From contig CM057482.1 of the NCBI GenBank assembly GCA_030035585.1, positions 16,479,001-16,543,000 of the forward strand: a DNA stretch of 64,000 bases, read 5' to 3'. This stretch comes from Dugong dugon. Its lineage: Eukaryota; Chordata; Mammalia; Sirenia; Dugongidae. Positions 18,691 to 31,113 of this stretch are shown here, one piece after another. Below the pieces are notes generated by a model that saw only the letters and a list, made by a program, of their open reading frames with translations, had not been told where the DNA came from and searched no databases. The translations under genes and the position numbers were made by a program. How positions within the stretch are numbered: the stretch's first letter is position 1; every line of letters starts with the position of its first letter.

Positions 18691-19992
18691 TAGCACTTTT
18701 GTGGATTTATTTATTTTAGTATATTTTTATTGTCACACCCATTGAATCTTAGGAAGGAAATGAAACAAATGCATTGCCTAGTTTATCATCTTAAACAGAA
18801 ACCTTCTCCTCTGATGTTTTTTGATATAGAAAAGTGATTGATCGATTGACTGATTGGTTGCAGTTAAATTTGCCAGTCTTTTTCTTGGAAATTTCATAAA
18901 TTTTAAACCAAATATCATTTTAGTTTATATGATATCTTTCCCATTAAAAAATTATTAAACATTCCAGACAACCCCAAAAGAACGGTAAATAATGTTACCA
19001 ACATTTGTATATCCACCGCTCAACTTAAATACTAACACTTTTCAAATACAGCCGAGGCCTCCTGTGTACTTCTTCCCTATCACATCCTCTCCCTCTTTCG
19101 CAGAAGTAACCACAATTCTGAATTTGGTGGCTTTTATCCCCATGCGTGCCTGTTTCCTTTTCCCACATATGTATGTATCCCTAAACAATATCAGTAATTA
19201 TTTTGTATGCTTTTAAACATCATTTGAATGGTATCATACTGTTCATATCTTCTTTGAGTTGCTTTTATTAACATTATGCTTTGAGATTTATCCGTATTGA
19301 TACCTTAGCTCTATTTCATTAACTTTCACTGTTGTGTAATATTCCACTGTGTGATTATAGTTAAATATTCATTTCTTGATTCATGGACAGTCGTATTTCC
19401 AATTTTGTGTTATTGCAAAGTAGCACAAATAACATTTTTGTACATGTCTTTTTGTGCATATGTGTAACAGTTTCTCCAGGCAAGTGGCTTTAAGATTTTT
19501 GGAACACAATATACAGTAAGAAATAAATTTTACAGTGAAACCCAGTTGTTATATATGTATTTATGTGAGTACCTTAAAATAGAAGCGTTGTCCTTTTTTT
19601 ATATCGATATTTCCTCTTCTATGAATAGCCCATCCTTCGCCCAGTTAAAATTTTTTTTTCCTATTGATCCATAGTAGTTCTTTTGTTTCTTCCATCTTTT
19701 GAGGAACTGAAGTAAAGATTATCAATTGTTTTCTTTATTGTCTTAGCTTTTTTGTTTGTTTGAAAAATTCTTCCCTGTAGACTAAGGACATAAAGCTCTT
19801 TTCCTAATTGTCTGACAAAAGATTTAAATTGTTTTTCACATTTAAGTGTTTCACCATTTGTTACTGGTTTTTTTGCCTGTGGTGTGAAGTTGAAATCCAA
19901 TTTAATTTTTTTCCCCAAGTATGGATGACCAGTTGTCCCAGCACATTATTGAAAAGTGAATACTCTCTACCCCCTTCCTCCCCTTGGCAGTA

Positions 19993-20458
19993 TAGTCATA
20001 CCTTGGTATCCATGGGGGATCGGTTCTCCAGGACCCCCATGGATACCAAAATCCGAGGATGTTCAAGTCCCTTATATAAAATGTTATAGTATTTGCGTAT
20101 AACCTATACACATCCTCCTGTATACTATAAATCATGTCTAGGTTACTTATAATACGTAATACAATGTAAATGTTATATAAGTAGTTGTTATACTGTATTG
20201 TTTAGGGAATGATGACGAGGAAAAAAAGTCTGTACGTGTTCAGTATAGACACAACCATCATAGGCCTAACTACATGGTATATGTCAGACTCGAGGCAAAC
20301 AATGCTCGAACAATGAGTGCTGGAAAGACAAGGATCTGTGAAATGGCAGGAAGCTGCAGCAGGGTACACATCACTTTTTTCTTCTTTCCCTGAATATTTT
20401 TGAACTGTGGTTGATTGCATCCGTGAATGCAGAATCCGCTGATATGGAGGGCTGACTG
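19993..20458 (+). mobile_element. Non-autonomous Tigger-like (Tc1/mariner) DNA transposon
   Basis: Terminal inverted repeats TAGTCATACCTTGGTATCC and, on the other strand, CAGTCAGCCCTCCATATC, with TA on both sides (19991-19992 and 20459-20460). The body (GGACCCCCATGGATACCAAAATCC, TATTGTTTAGGGAATGATGAC) is that of pogo/Tigger-derived elements of the MER2 type. No transposase frame. Old L1 sequence resumes on both sides. Strand is nominal. Confidence 0.8.
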
Positions 20459-20619
20459 TATCTCCCTTTAGCAAATTACGACTCTACATTTCCATGGATC
20501 TGTTTCTGGGCTCTCTGGTCTTTTAATTGATCTCTCTCTCTCTGTGCCAAAATAACCATATCTTAATAACTGTAACTTTATATTATGTCTTAAGAGTTAG
20601 TAAGATGAGTTTCCCAATC

Positions 20620-20668
20620 TTTCCTTTCCTTTTTTCTTCCTCCCTCCCTCCTTCCCTTCCTTCCTTTT
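20620..20668 (+). repeat. CT-rich simple repeat
   Basis: TTCC/CTCCCTCC-type low-complexity tract inside the old L1. Confidence 0.8.
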
Positions 20669-21865
20669 TTCGTATTTCTTTAATCATCTTTGTTCTTTAT
20701 GTTTTTGTATACATTCTAGAAATAGCATGGGAAGTTTCATGAAAAAACCCTATTGATCTTTTTGACTGGAATTTCTTTGAATTTGAAAACAATTGATATT
20801 TTTATGATATTGAGCCTTCCAGATCTTGAATATGGTATATCTCTCAATTCATATATTTAATGATTTTTTATGCTTTTCTCCATAAATTGCTTATATCTCT
20901 TCTGTTAGATTTCTTCCCAGATGTAGTTTTTTTGTTGCTGTTTTGATTTTGTGTGTGGGTATCAGAAATAGTTTTCTTACTATTGCTGGTATATGGAAAC
21001 ACAGTTGAGTTTGGTTCATTGCTCGTGTCTAGCAATCTTGCTCTGAAAACTTAATAATTCTAATAATATGTCTTTAGATTATCTTGGGTTTTCTATGTAG
21101 ACAATTATATATTTTTTTGCAAATAGTGGCAGTTTTTCATCTAATCATTTTATAGTTTATTGTTTCTCCTTGTTTGACTGAACTAGACTTAACCCTCTGA
21201 TTTGACTGAACCTCCAGGAGAACGTTGAATAGAGAAGTCAAAGCAGGCATCCTTGTCTTATTTCTGATTTTAAAGGAAATGCATTAGCCAGGTATGTTTG
21301 CTAGATAACATTTATTACCCTGAGGAAATTCTCCGCTATTTTTAGTTTACTTAGAATTTTTGTTGTAAATGGTTGTTGAATTTTATTAAATGCTTTTTCT
21401 GCAACTCTTAGATTGATCATGTGGATTCTTTTCTTTAATCTGTTAATTTTGCAAATTATATTAAAAGATTTTATAATGATAAGTAATTCTAACATTCTTG
21501 TTCATTATGTCATGGGCTATATTTTACATACATTCCTGGATTTTTTTGCTAACTTTTGTTTATATTATTTGCATTTATGTTAGTAAACAAGACTGGATTG
21601 TGATTTTTCTTTCCCTTATTGTGCTTTTCTGGTCTTAAGGTCACACTAGCCTCATAAAATAAATTGGGAAGTGTTCCCTATTTTGATATTTTATGATTTT
21701 CTGTTTTGTTTCCTTATTTGTATAGATCACAATTTATGTGAGATAAAGATGCTCTATTCCTTGAATATCTGGTAGAATTTATCTATAAAATAGTCTAGGT
21801 AGTTTTAAATTACTCAGTTAATAGCAATTGTGGGTGTCAGTTTTAATATGCTGTAGTTTCCTTTC

Positions 21866-22054
21866 GGAGCCCTTGTGGCACAGTGGTTAAGACCTATGGC
21901 GAGCTACAGCTGCTAACCAAAAGGTTGGCAGTTCAAATCCACCAGCTGTTCCTTGGAAACCCTACAGGGCAGTTCTGCTCTATCCTGTAGGGTTACGATG
22001 AGTTGGAATTGACTTGAAGGCAACAAGGGAGGGTTTGTTTTTGTTTTTTTTGGT
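21866..22054 (+). mobile_element. AfroSINE, short form
   Basis: Sense is +: GGAGCCCTTGTGGCACAGTGGTTAAG (A box), GGCAGTTCAAATCC (B box), CCTACAGGGCAGTTCTGCTC, TACGATGAGTTGGAATTGACTTGAAGGCAAC, then a T-rich tail. Flanked by TAGTTTCCTTTC (21854-21865) and TAGTTTCCTCTC (22055-22066), a 12-bp duplication with one mismatch. Confidence 0.93.
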
Positions 22055-22193
22055 TAGTTTCCTCTCATCCAGGTTTTTTTCTTCCTGGCTGTTCTATCTG
22101 AAGTCATGTACCCCTTGTCGCTTCTAATAATGTGGGTTTATATTTTCTTTTTTCTTAATCAATATTGCCAGAGATTTGTTTATTTTACTAGTA

Positions 22194-22500
22194 CAGGCAG
22201 TCCTCAGGTTAAGAACGAGATCTGTTTCTAACTGTCTTTAAGTTGAATTTGTAGATAAGTCGGAACAGGTACATATGGTTCTTATTTAGCCTTACTTTAG
22301 TGCAAGAAAAGGCTAGAAGCCTTTACAGGGATTTAAAAGCTGCATGTGCAGCAAGTTAAGGTGATTGTGATGAATAATCTCTTGTGAGTAGGGGTTGGTT
22401 CAGTCGTTTCAAAGTGCAGGCAAATTTACATAACATTAAAGGGCAAGCATGAGTTGCCTGTAACTTCAGTGTTCCAGATTCCTAACCTGGGGACTGCCTG
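22194..22500 (+). mobile_element. 307-bp non-autonomous TA-target DNA transposon
   Basis: The ends form a 22-bp terminal inverted repeat with 20 matches (CAGGCAGTCCTCAGGTTAAG against CAGGCAGTCCCCAGGTTAGG). TA lies immediately outside both ends (22192-22193, 22501-22502), as in Tc1/mariner elements. No coding frame inside. The old L1 continues on either side. Strand is nominal; the family name is not certain. Confidence 0.85.
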
Positions 22501-23279
22501 TACTTTCAACAGCTTTTGGCCTGTTGAAACTCTCTTACATAGCTTTTTAAAAATAGTATTTTATTGATTTTTGTTCTTATCTCTCATTTTCTCCCTCAAG
22601 TTTTGTGTTGGATATGTTAGTTTTCATTCTTTTTTACATTCTAATGTGAGCATTAAGGCTATAAATGATTAGAACCACTTCAGTTTCTCCCTACAAGTCT
22701 CACAGTGTATTTTTAATTACCGTTTAGTTCTAAATATTTTATCAGTTTCATTATGGTATCTCCTTTGATCTATGAGCTATTTATAAATATGTTTTAAAAA
22801 TTTGAAACGTTTGGATTTTTTAATTTTTTGGTCATTCTTTTCTAGCTTAATTGCATTGTGGTTAATGAATGTAGGTCATGTGTAATTGATTCTTTGAAGT
22901 TTGCTGAGGTTTGCTTTACTGACTAGTATGTAGACAATATCTGTAGTCAGTATTTATTATTGATATATACCTAGCATGTGGTCAGTATTTTGAAGCTGGG
23001 TTCCTAGGTGTACACAAGTTTAAAATTGATGTATCTTATTGGTAAATTGTTCCTTTTATCCTTATGTATTAACTCTATAATTGACTCCTTGATGCAGCAA
23101 GTGTTTTATGAGCATGGGCAGTGTGCCAGGCACTATTCTCCATCCTTAGGATATATCAGAAAGCTAATGATGCTTTTTGCTTTAACATTTTATTTAGTCT
23201 GATGCTTTATTTTGGTTATTTTTCCTGGTATACCTTTTGTATTCCTTAACCTTCTTTCTTTAATTTTGACAGAATTTTA

Positions 23280-24880
23280 GAAAAGTTATAACAATATAAT
23301 AAAGAATTCCCAGTACCCTTCATCCAGATTGCCTAAATGATAACATTTTACTGCCTTTGTTTTCTCCTTTCTCTCTCGATTGCTTTCTCTCCTCTTTTCT
23401 TTCTGTATCTATCTACCTTTAGATAATTCTTTTCTGAACCATCTAAGAATAAGTTGCAGATGTGATGATACTTTATCTCCACATATTTCAGTGTGTATTT
23501 CCTAAAAACAAAGACTTCTCTTATATAACCATAGTACAGTTATAAAAATCAGTAAATTAACATTGATATAATACCATTATCTAATCTATAGGCCCCATTC
23601 AGATTTTGTTTCTTGTGAAATTTTTTTTACTGTACTTTAGATGAAGATGAAGGCTTACAGAGAAAATTAGTTTCTCATTAAACAATTAACACACATATTG
23701 TTTTGTGACATTGGTTGCCAACCCCACAACATGTCAACACTCTCCCCTTCTTGACTTTGGGTTCTCTATTAGCGGCTTTCCTGTCCACTCCTGACTTCTC
23801 GACCTTGCCCCTGGGCTGGTGTGCCCATTTAGTCTTGCTTTGTTTTACAGTCCTGGCTAGTCTTTGGCTGAAGGGTGAACCTCAGGAGTGACTCCAGTAC
23901 TGAGTTAAAAGGGTGTCTGGTGGCCATACTCTCAGGGTTTCTACAGTCTCTGTCAGACCAGTAAGTCTGGTCTTTCTTTTGTGAATTAGAATTTTGTTCT
24001 ACATTTTTCTCCAGCTCTGTCTGGGACCCTCTACTGTGATCCCTGTCAGAGCAGTTGGTGGTGGTAGTCCACCTAGTTGTGCTGGACTCAGTCTGGTGGA
24101 GGCTATGGTACTTGTGGTCCGTTAGTCCTTTGGACTAATCTTTCCCTTGTGTCTTTAGTTTTCTTCATTCTCCCTTGCTTCAGATGGGGTAGGACCAGTG
24201 GAGTATCTTAGATGGCCACTCACAAGCTTTTAAGACCCCAGACACCACTCACCAAAGTAGAATGTATTTTCTTTACAAACTATGTTATGCGAGTTGAGCT
24301 AGATATCCCCTGATACCATTGTCCCCAGCCCTCAACCCAGTAATTCTGTCCCTCAGGGAGTTTGGATGTGTCTGTGGCGCTTCCATGACCTTGCCTTGGT
24401 CAAGTTGTGCTGACTTCCCTAGTATTGTGTACTGTCTTATAGTTCACCAAAGTTGCCACTTATCCGTTGTCTAGTTGGTGTCCCATTCAGATTTTGCCAA
24501 TTGTCCGAATAATGCCCTTTATAGCAAAAGAAAATACAAGATCATGCATTGCATTCAGTTGTTACGTCCTTTTAATCTCCTTTAATCTGGAATAGTTCCC
24601 GAGTCTTTCTTTGTATTTCATGACTTTGATATTTTTTTAAGAGTATCAGCCTGTTATTTTGTAGAGTGAACCTCAATTTGGGCTTGTCTAATAATGTTTC
24701 CTCATGATTAGATTCGGGTTATGCACTTTTGGCAGGAATATCACAGAAATGATTCTGAGTTATTCTCATCACATCATATCAAATATTCTTTAACTTTCAA
24801 CCTTTTTCAGTTCCTTTTATTAACATTGAATCTCAGAATGTCTTTTAACCAGAGACTTTAATCTACTGTAGTAAAGGTGA
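23280..24880 (-). mobile_element. Old L1 3'UTR, split by a younger L1 3'UTR insertion
   Basis: CCCAGTACCCTTCATCCAG, TCAGTGTGTATTTCCTAA and TATATAACCATAGTACAG (23280-23608), then CCAATTGTCCGAATAATGCCC and GATTAGATTCGGGTTATGCAC (24497-24880), form one continuous ancient L1 3'UTR once the insertion 23609-24481 is removed. Family resemblance only. Confidence 0.6.
23609..24481 (-). mobile_element. 5'-truncated L1 3'UTR insertion (lineage 1)
   Basis: Begins on + with a T run and TGTACTTTAGATGAAG (L1 3' end), continues through the lineage-1 3'UTR, and stops before ORF2. CCCATTCAGATTTTG at 23594-23608 and 24482-24496 is a perfect 15-bp target duplication. Confidence 0.93.
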
Positions 24881-24888
24881 TTACTGAT

Positions 24889-25370
24889 TGTGATGGTTAA
24901 GATTGTGTGTCAACTTGGCTGGATCACGATTCTCAGTGTTTATAAGCGAACATCCCCATGAAGGGGTCTGCTGTGAGTAGCCAGTCAGTTTAAAGGGAGT
25001 TTCCTTGGGCGTGTGGCCTGTACCGGAATATAAGAGGATATCCTCGCTTTTGCCTGCTCTGGATCCTGCAGCTGGCTCCCGTTCTTCTGACCTCCAGTTC
25101 TTGGGACTTGAGCTAGTAGCTTACCTGATGATCGTGGGATTTGTTGATCTTCACAGCCTGTGAGCAAGACCCCTGCTCTCTGACCTGCCAATCTTGTGTT
25201 CGCCAGCCCTTGTGGCTACGTGAATCAGGAGAAGCCTCTATCCTGATCCACAGACTTGGTACATTCCAGTGTCTACAATCATGTGAGCCGTTTCCTTAAT
25301 ATAAATCTCTCTATATATACATTTATATGCTTTACTGGTTTTGCTTCTCTAGAGAACCCAGGCTATGACA
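24889..25370 (+). mobile_element. Solo LTR, ERVL-type (TGTGATGG...TATGACA)
   Basis: 482 bases bounded by TG...CA with a 5-bp duplication CTGAT at 24884-24888 and 25371-25375. It shares start, order and end with 35775-36400 (CAACTTGGCTGG, GCCAGTCAGTT, GGAGTTTCCTTGGG, GAGCCGTTTCCTTAATATAAATC). No internal retroviral genes are present. ERVL/MaLR placement is by terminal sequence and target size. Confidence 0.75.
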
Positions 25371-25375
25371 CTGAT

Positions 25376-25679
25376 ACATTTAGATTTATTTCTACCATGT
25401 TATTCTATGTTTTCTATTTGTCCTGCTTTTCCTGTGCTGCTGCTGCTTTTTTTTCCCCCTTCTTCCTTGTGCCTTATTTTGGGTTGATGGAATTTTTCCT
25501 TATTTTCTTCAATGATCACTCTTAACATTTTAAAATACATACTTGATTTAAATTATAAAGTTAATCCACATCTCTACTTTTCTGTCAAATAAGCACCTTG
25601 GAATCATTTAATCTAGTAAAGCTCCTCCCTTTTTATCTGTTTTTGTTACCTAGTATTTTTTTAAATCTAATTTATGCAT
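25376..25679 (-). mobile_element. Old L1 fragment, left of L1 B
   Basis: ATACATTTAGATTTATTTCTACCATG...GCCTTATTTTGGGTTGATGGAATTTTT resembles the antisense inter-ORF region of ancient L1. It probably continues at 33804-34330 on the other side of L1 B. Confidence 0.5.
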
Positions 25680-25689
25680 AAAATTAGAT
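25680..25689 (+). repeat. Probable target site duplication of L1 B, left copy
   Basis: AAAATTAGAT here and at 33794-33803. Short and AT-rich, but both copies fall exactly at the element ends. Confidence 0.6.
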
Positions 25690-25848
25690 TTCTTTTTTTA
25701 AAATTTTTCTTCTTCTTTTTTTTTTTATTGTACTTCAGGTGAAGGCTTACAGAACAAATAGTTTCTCATGAAACAGTAGTACACATATTGTTTTATGACA
25801 TTGGTTAACAACCCCACAACATGTCAACCCTCTCCCTTCTTGAACTTT

Positions 25849-25965
25849 TTTTTTGTGAAAATATACATAGCCAAAGATAAACCGTTTTGAAAATTTCTAC
25901 ATGCACAGTTCAGTGACATTGACTACGCTCTTCCAGTTGTGCTGCGATTCTCACTTTAGATGAAG
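25849..25965 (-). mobile_element. Foreign segment inside the L1 B 3' end, old L1-type tail
   Basis: TTTTTTTTTTGTGAAAATATACATAGCCAAAG...CAGTTCAGTGACATTGACTACGC resembles the 3' end of an ancient L1 in antisense. It lies between two partial copies of the young L1 3'UTR, so it is candidate transduced flanking DNA. Confidence 0.5.
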
Positions 25966-26867
25966 AATTACAAAACAAAATAGTTTCTCATTTAACAGTT
26001 ACTACACATTTTGCCCTATGACAATGGTTAACAACCTCACAACACATCAACACTATTCTTACTCAACCTTGGGTTCCTTATCACCAGCTTTCCTGTCCCC
26101 TTCTGCCTTCTGGACCTTGTCCCTGGAATGCTGTACCTCATTAGGTTTTACGGGGCTCTCTACTCCCCGGGTGAACGTTGAACCTCGGAAGTGACTTCAC
26201 CACTGAGCTAAAAGGGTGTCTGGGGGCCATACTCTCGGGATTTCTCCAGTCTTCTTTAGGCCAGTAAATCTGGTCTTTTTTTTGTGAGTTAGAATTTTGT
26301 TCTACATCCTTCTCCAGCTCTGTCCAGAACCCTCTGTTGTGATCCTAGTCAGAGCAGTCAGTGGTGGTAGCCGGGCACCATCTAGCTGTACTGGACTCAG
26401 CCTGGTGGAGGCCTTGGTAGTTGTGGTCCATTAGTCCTTCAGACTAATCTTTTCCTTGTATCCTGTTCTCTTCATTCTCCCTTGCTCCGAAGGGATGAGA
26501 CCAGTGGAGTATATTAGATGGCTACTTACAGGCTTTTAAGACCCCAGACACTGCTCACCAAGGTAGAATGTAGAACATTGTCTTTATAAACTGTTATGCC
26601 AGTTGAGCTAGATGTTCCCCGAGACCATGGTCCCAACAGCCGTCTACCCAGCAATTCAGTCCCTCAGGGAGTTTGGATGTGTCTATGGAGCTTCCATGAC
26701 CTTTCCTTGTACAAGTTGTGCTGGTTTACCCTGTATTGTGTACTGTCTCACCCTTCACCCAAGATACCACTTATCTATTGCCTATTTAGTATTTCCCCCC
26801 CACCCCTCCCATCCCTGGTAACCAACAAAGATTGTTACATTTTGTGTGTGAACTTTTTCATGGGTTT

Positions 26868-29800
26868 TTACAATAGAGGTCTCATACAATATTTGTCCTT
26901 TTGTGATTGACTTATTTCATTCAGCATAATGTCCTCCAGTTTCATCTATGTTATGAGATGCTTCACAGATTCATCGTTGTTCCTTCTCATTGCATAGTAC
27001 TCCATTGTGTGTATGTACCATAGTTTGTTTATCCATTCATCTGTTTATAGACATCTAGGTTGTTTCCATTGTTTTGCTATTGTGAACAGTTGCCGTGAAC
27101 ATAGGTATGCATATGTCTATTCGAGTGATGACTCTTATTTCTCTAGAAAATATTCCTAGGAGTGGGATTGCTGGATGGAATGGTATGTCTATTTCTAACT
27201 TTCTGAGGAAGCACCATATCATTTTCCAAAATGGTTGTATCATTTTGCATTCCCACCAGCAGTGCATAAGAGTTCCGATCTCCCTGCAGGTCCTCCAGCA
27301 TTTGTTATTTCCAGTGTTTTTGATTCGTGCCAGTAATGCCGGGGTGAGATGGTATCTCATTGTGGTTTTAATTTGCATTTCTCTAATGGCTAGTGATCGC
27401 GAGCATTTCCTCTTGTGTCTGCTGGCCATTTGAATGTCTTCTTTGGTGAAGTGTCCGTTCATTTCCTTTGCCCATTTTTTAGTAGGATTATTTGTCTTTT
27501 TGTTGTAGAGGTGTTTGATTTTCTTGTAGATTATGGAGATTAGACCTTTGCCTGACTTGTACTGTCCAAAACTTTTTTCCCAGTCTGTAGGTTCTCTTTT
27601 TACTCTTTTGGTGAAGTCTTTTGAAGAGCATAGGTGTTTGATTTTTAGAAGATCCCAGTTATCTAGCTTATCTTTTGGGGTTTGTGCATTGATCGTTATG
27701 GTTTGTATCCTGTAATGCCTTGTATTAAGGCCTGCAGTGTTGGTCCTATTTTTTCTTCTATGAACGTTATAGTTTTAGGCTTTATATTAAGGTCTTTGAT
27801 CCATTTTGAAGTAGTTTTTGTATATGGCGTGAGGTATGGGTCCTGTTTCATTATTTTGCAGATGGATATCCAGTTTTGCCAGCACCATTTGTTAAAAAGA
27901 CTGTCTTTTCCCCATTTGATGGACTTTGGGCCCTTGTTGAAGATCAGGTACCGTAGGTGGATGGATTTACATCTGGGTTCTCAATTCTGTTCCATTGTTC
28001 AGTATCTGTCGTTGTACCAGTACTAGGCCGTTTTGACTACTGTAGCTGTATAGTAGGTTCTGAAGTCAGGTAGTGTGAGTCCTCCAACTTTATTCTTCTT
28101 CTTCAGTAGTGCTTTACTTATTCGGGGCTTCTTCCCTTTCCATATAAAGTTAATGATTAGTTTTTCCATCTCTTTGAAGAATGTTGTTGGTATTTGGATC
28201 AGGATTGCATTGTATTTGTAAATTGCTTTGGGTAGAATCATTATTTTCACAATGTTGAGTCTGCCTATCCATGAGCATGGTATGTTTTTCCATTTATGTA
28301 GATCCCTTTGGGTTTCTTGCAGTAGTGTTTTGTAGTTTTCTTTGTATAGGTCTTTTACATCCCTGGTTAGATTTATTCCTAAGTATTTTATCTTTTTAGG
28401 GGCTATTATAAATGGTATTGTTTTCCTGATTTCCTTTTCATCGTTCTCCTTATTGGTGTATAGGAATCCAACTGATATTTATGTGTTTATCTTGTATCCT
28501 TCTACTCTGCTGAATCTTTCTATTAGTTCCAGTAGATTTCTCATGGAGTCTTTAGGTTTTTCTATGTATAGTATCATATCATCTGCAAACAGGGACAGTT
28601 TAACTTCTTGATTACCAATTTGGATGCCCTTTATTTCTTTTTCTTGCCTTATTGCTCTAGCTAGAACTTCCAGCACAATGTTAAATAGGAGCGGTGATAA
28701 AGGGCATCCTTGTCTTGTTCCTATTTTCAAGGGGAATGTTTTCAGCCTCTCTCCATTCAGAATGATGTTGGCCATTGGTTTTGCATAGATGCCCTTTATT
28801 ATGTTGAGAAATTTCCCTTCTATACCTATTTTATTGGGAGTTTTTATCAGGAATGGGTCTTGGACTTTGTCAGATGCCTTTTCTGCATCAATTGAGATGA
28901 TCATGTGATTATTTTCTTTCCTTTTGTTTATGTGGTGGATTACGTTGATTGATTTTCTAATGTTGAACCATCCTTGCATACCTGGTATGAATCCTATTTG
29001 GTCGTGGTGTATTATTTTTTTGATATGATGCTGAATTCTGTTAGCTAGAATTTTGTTCAGAATTTTTGCATGTATATTCATGAGTGATATTGGTCTGTAA
29101 TTTTCTTTTTTTGTGACGTCTTTGCCTGTTTTTTGTATCAGTGTTATGCTGGCTTCATAGAATGAATTTGGAAGTGTTGCTTCCTTTTCTATGCTCTGAA
29201 ATAGCTTGAGTAGTACTGGTACAAACTCTTCTGTAAATGTAGTGCAGAATTCTCCAGTGAAGCCATCTGGGCCAGGGTTTTTTTTGGTTGGGAGTTTTTT
29301 TTATTATCTTCTCATTCTCTTCTCTTGTTATGGGTCTGTTCAGATTTTCAACATCACTTTGTTGCAGTTTGGGTAGGTAGTGTGTTTCTAGAAATTTATC
29401 CATTTCCTCTAGGTTTTCAAATTTGTTGGAGTATAGTTTATCATAATATTCTGTTATAAAATCCTTTTTATTTCAGTTGGGTCTGTAGTAATGTCCCCCA
29501 ATTCATTTCTTATTTGGGTTATTTGTGTCCTCTCCTTTTTCTCTTTCGTCATTCTGGCCAGTGGTTTGTCGATTTTGTTGATTCTTTCGAAGAACCAACT
29601 TTTGGTTTTGTTGAGTCCTTCTATTGTTTTTCTGTTCTCTATTTCATTTATTTCTGCTCTGATCTTTGCTATTTCCTTTCTTCCAGTGGTTGTGGGCTTT
29701 TTTGCCATTCTCCTTCTATTTGTTTGAGTTCTGTAGTTAATGTTTTGATTTTGTCCCTTTCTTCTTTTTTGATGTGTGCCTCTATTGCTATAAATTGTCC

Positions 29801-30689
29801 TCTGAGGACTGCGTTTTCTGTGTCCCAAAGGTTTTGGTATGATGTGTTTTCATTCTCATTTGATTCTCGGAATTTTTTGATTCCATCTCTGATTTCTTCT
29901 GTTACCCAGTGATGTGTAAGCAGGGTATTATTCAGTTTCCATGTAATTGATTTTTTTCCCTTGCTCTTTCTGTTGTTAATTTGTACCTTGATGGCATTGT
30001 GGTCAGAGAAGATACTTTGAATTATCTCAGCGTTTTGGATCTTGTTGCTGATTGCTCTGTGGCCTAAGATGTGGTCTGTTCTGGAGAATGTTCCATGTGC
30101 ATTGGAAAAGAATGTGTACTTTGCAGCGGTTGGAATGGAGTGTTCTATATATGTCTATGAGGTCAAGTTGGCTGATTGTGCCCTTTAGGTCTTCTGTATC
30201 TTTGCTGAGTTTCTTCTTAGTTGTTCTGTCCTTTACCGAGAGTGGTGTGTTGAAGTCTCCTACTATTATTGTGGAACTGTCAATTTCTCTTTTCAGTGTT
30301 GTTAAAGTTTGTTTTATGTATTTTGGAGCCCTGTGATTGGGTGCGTAGATGTTTATTATGGTTATGTCTTCATGATGGATCGTCCCTTTAATCATTATAT
30401 AGTGTCCTTCTTTGTCTTTTATGGTGGATTTTGTTTTAAAGTCTATTTTATCTGAGATTAGTACTGCCATTCCTGCTCTTTTTTGGTAGTTGTTAGCTTG
30501 ATATATTTTTTTCCAACCTTTGACTTTTAATAAATTCACATCTTTGTTTCTAAGGTGTATCTTTTATAGACAACATATTGATGGATCTTGTTTTCTTATC
30601 CATTCTGTCGCTCTCCGTCTCTTTATGGGTGCATTGAGTCGATTTACATTCAGTGTAATTATTGATAGACGTGAGTTTATTGCTGTCAT
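26868..30689 (-). pseudogene. L1 B ORF2 (endonuclease and reverse transcriptase), broken
   Basis: From ATG at 30689 to TAA at 26868 it spans 3,822 bases, 1,274 codons, matching the family length. Pieces that stay open include the endonuclease region (30027-30539, with [10 protein letters not shown]), the EN-RT linker (29454-29828) and the reverse transcriptase core (28479-29081) containing [29 protein letters not shown] and the catalytic [10 protein letters not shown], then the cysteine-rich C-terminus (27055-27462, HCWWECKMI). A TAA near codon 40 (at about 30567, in the CCL-KIHLR region) and several frameshifts, for example an inserted base near 30131, break it. It cannot make a full protein. 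Confidence 0.88.
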
Positions 30690-31113
30690 TTTGTAGTGCT
30701 TTTTTTTGTGGTGCTGACGTTTTCTTTATTCGTCTTACTCTCCTGTGGTGAGTTACTTTTGTTTGTGGATTTTTTTTTCGTTTCTTTTGTTTATGTAGGT
30801 TTTGTTTTTGCTGAGACTTTATGTTTTTCCTCTTTATTTTTATGAGTATGTTTGTTAACTTTCTTTGTGGTTACCATGAATTTTACCCTTATCTTTCTAA
30901 GTTTGGAGCAGTCTACCATTACTTGGTATTGCCTTGCCTTCCTCTCCATTAGAAGGTTCTATACCTATGCTGTTTATTCCCTCTTTTGTTGTTTTGATGT
31001 TGTTGTCATGTACTGATTAACTGCTCTGATTCCCTGTTGTATTTCTTTTGGTTTTGGATAGTCCTTGAGAGTTCATTTCCTAGATTGGTATCTGGCTGGT
31101 ACGATCCTGCATC

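Larger units (their letters stand above)
18990..23080 (-). mobile_element. Old L1 (3'UTR through ORF2), interrupted by later insertions
   Basis: Antisense L1 landmarks occur in order on +: the 3'UTR (CACATATGTATGTATCCCTAAAC) at about 19170, the ORF2 C-terminus (GTAATATTCCACTGTGTG) at about 19340, GGATGACCAGTTGTCCCAGCAC at about 19922, TTGAGCCTTCCAGATCTTG at about 20812, CAGGCATCCTTGTCTTATTTCTG at about 21245, and GCATTGTGGTTAATGAATG at about 22853. All frames are destroyed. Interrupted by 19993-20458, 21866-22054 and 22194-22500. Confidence 0.75.

Noticed and set aside
23080..23165. Possible L2 or MIR 3' end (GCATGGGCAGTGTGCCAGGCACTATTC)
   Set aside because: Suggestive core only; too short and diverged to call without a repeat search.
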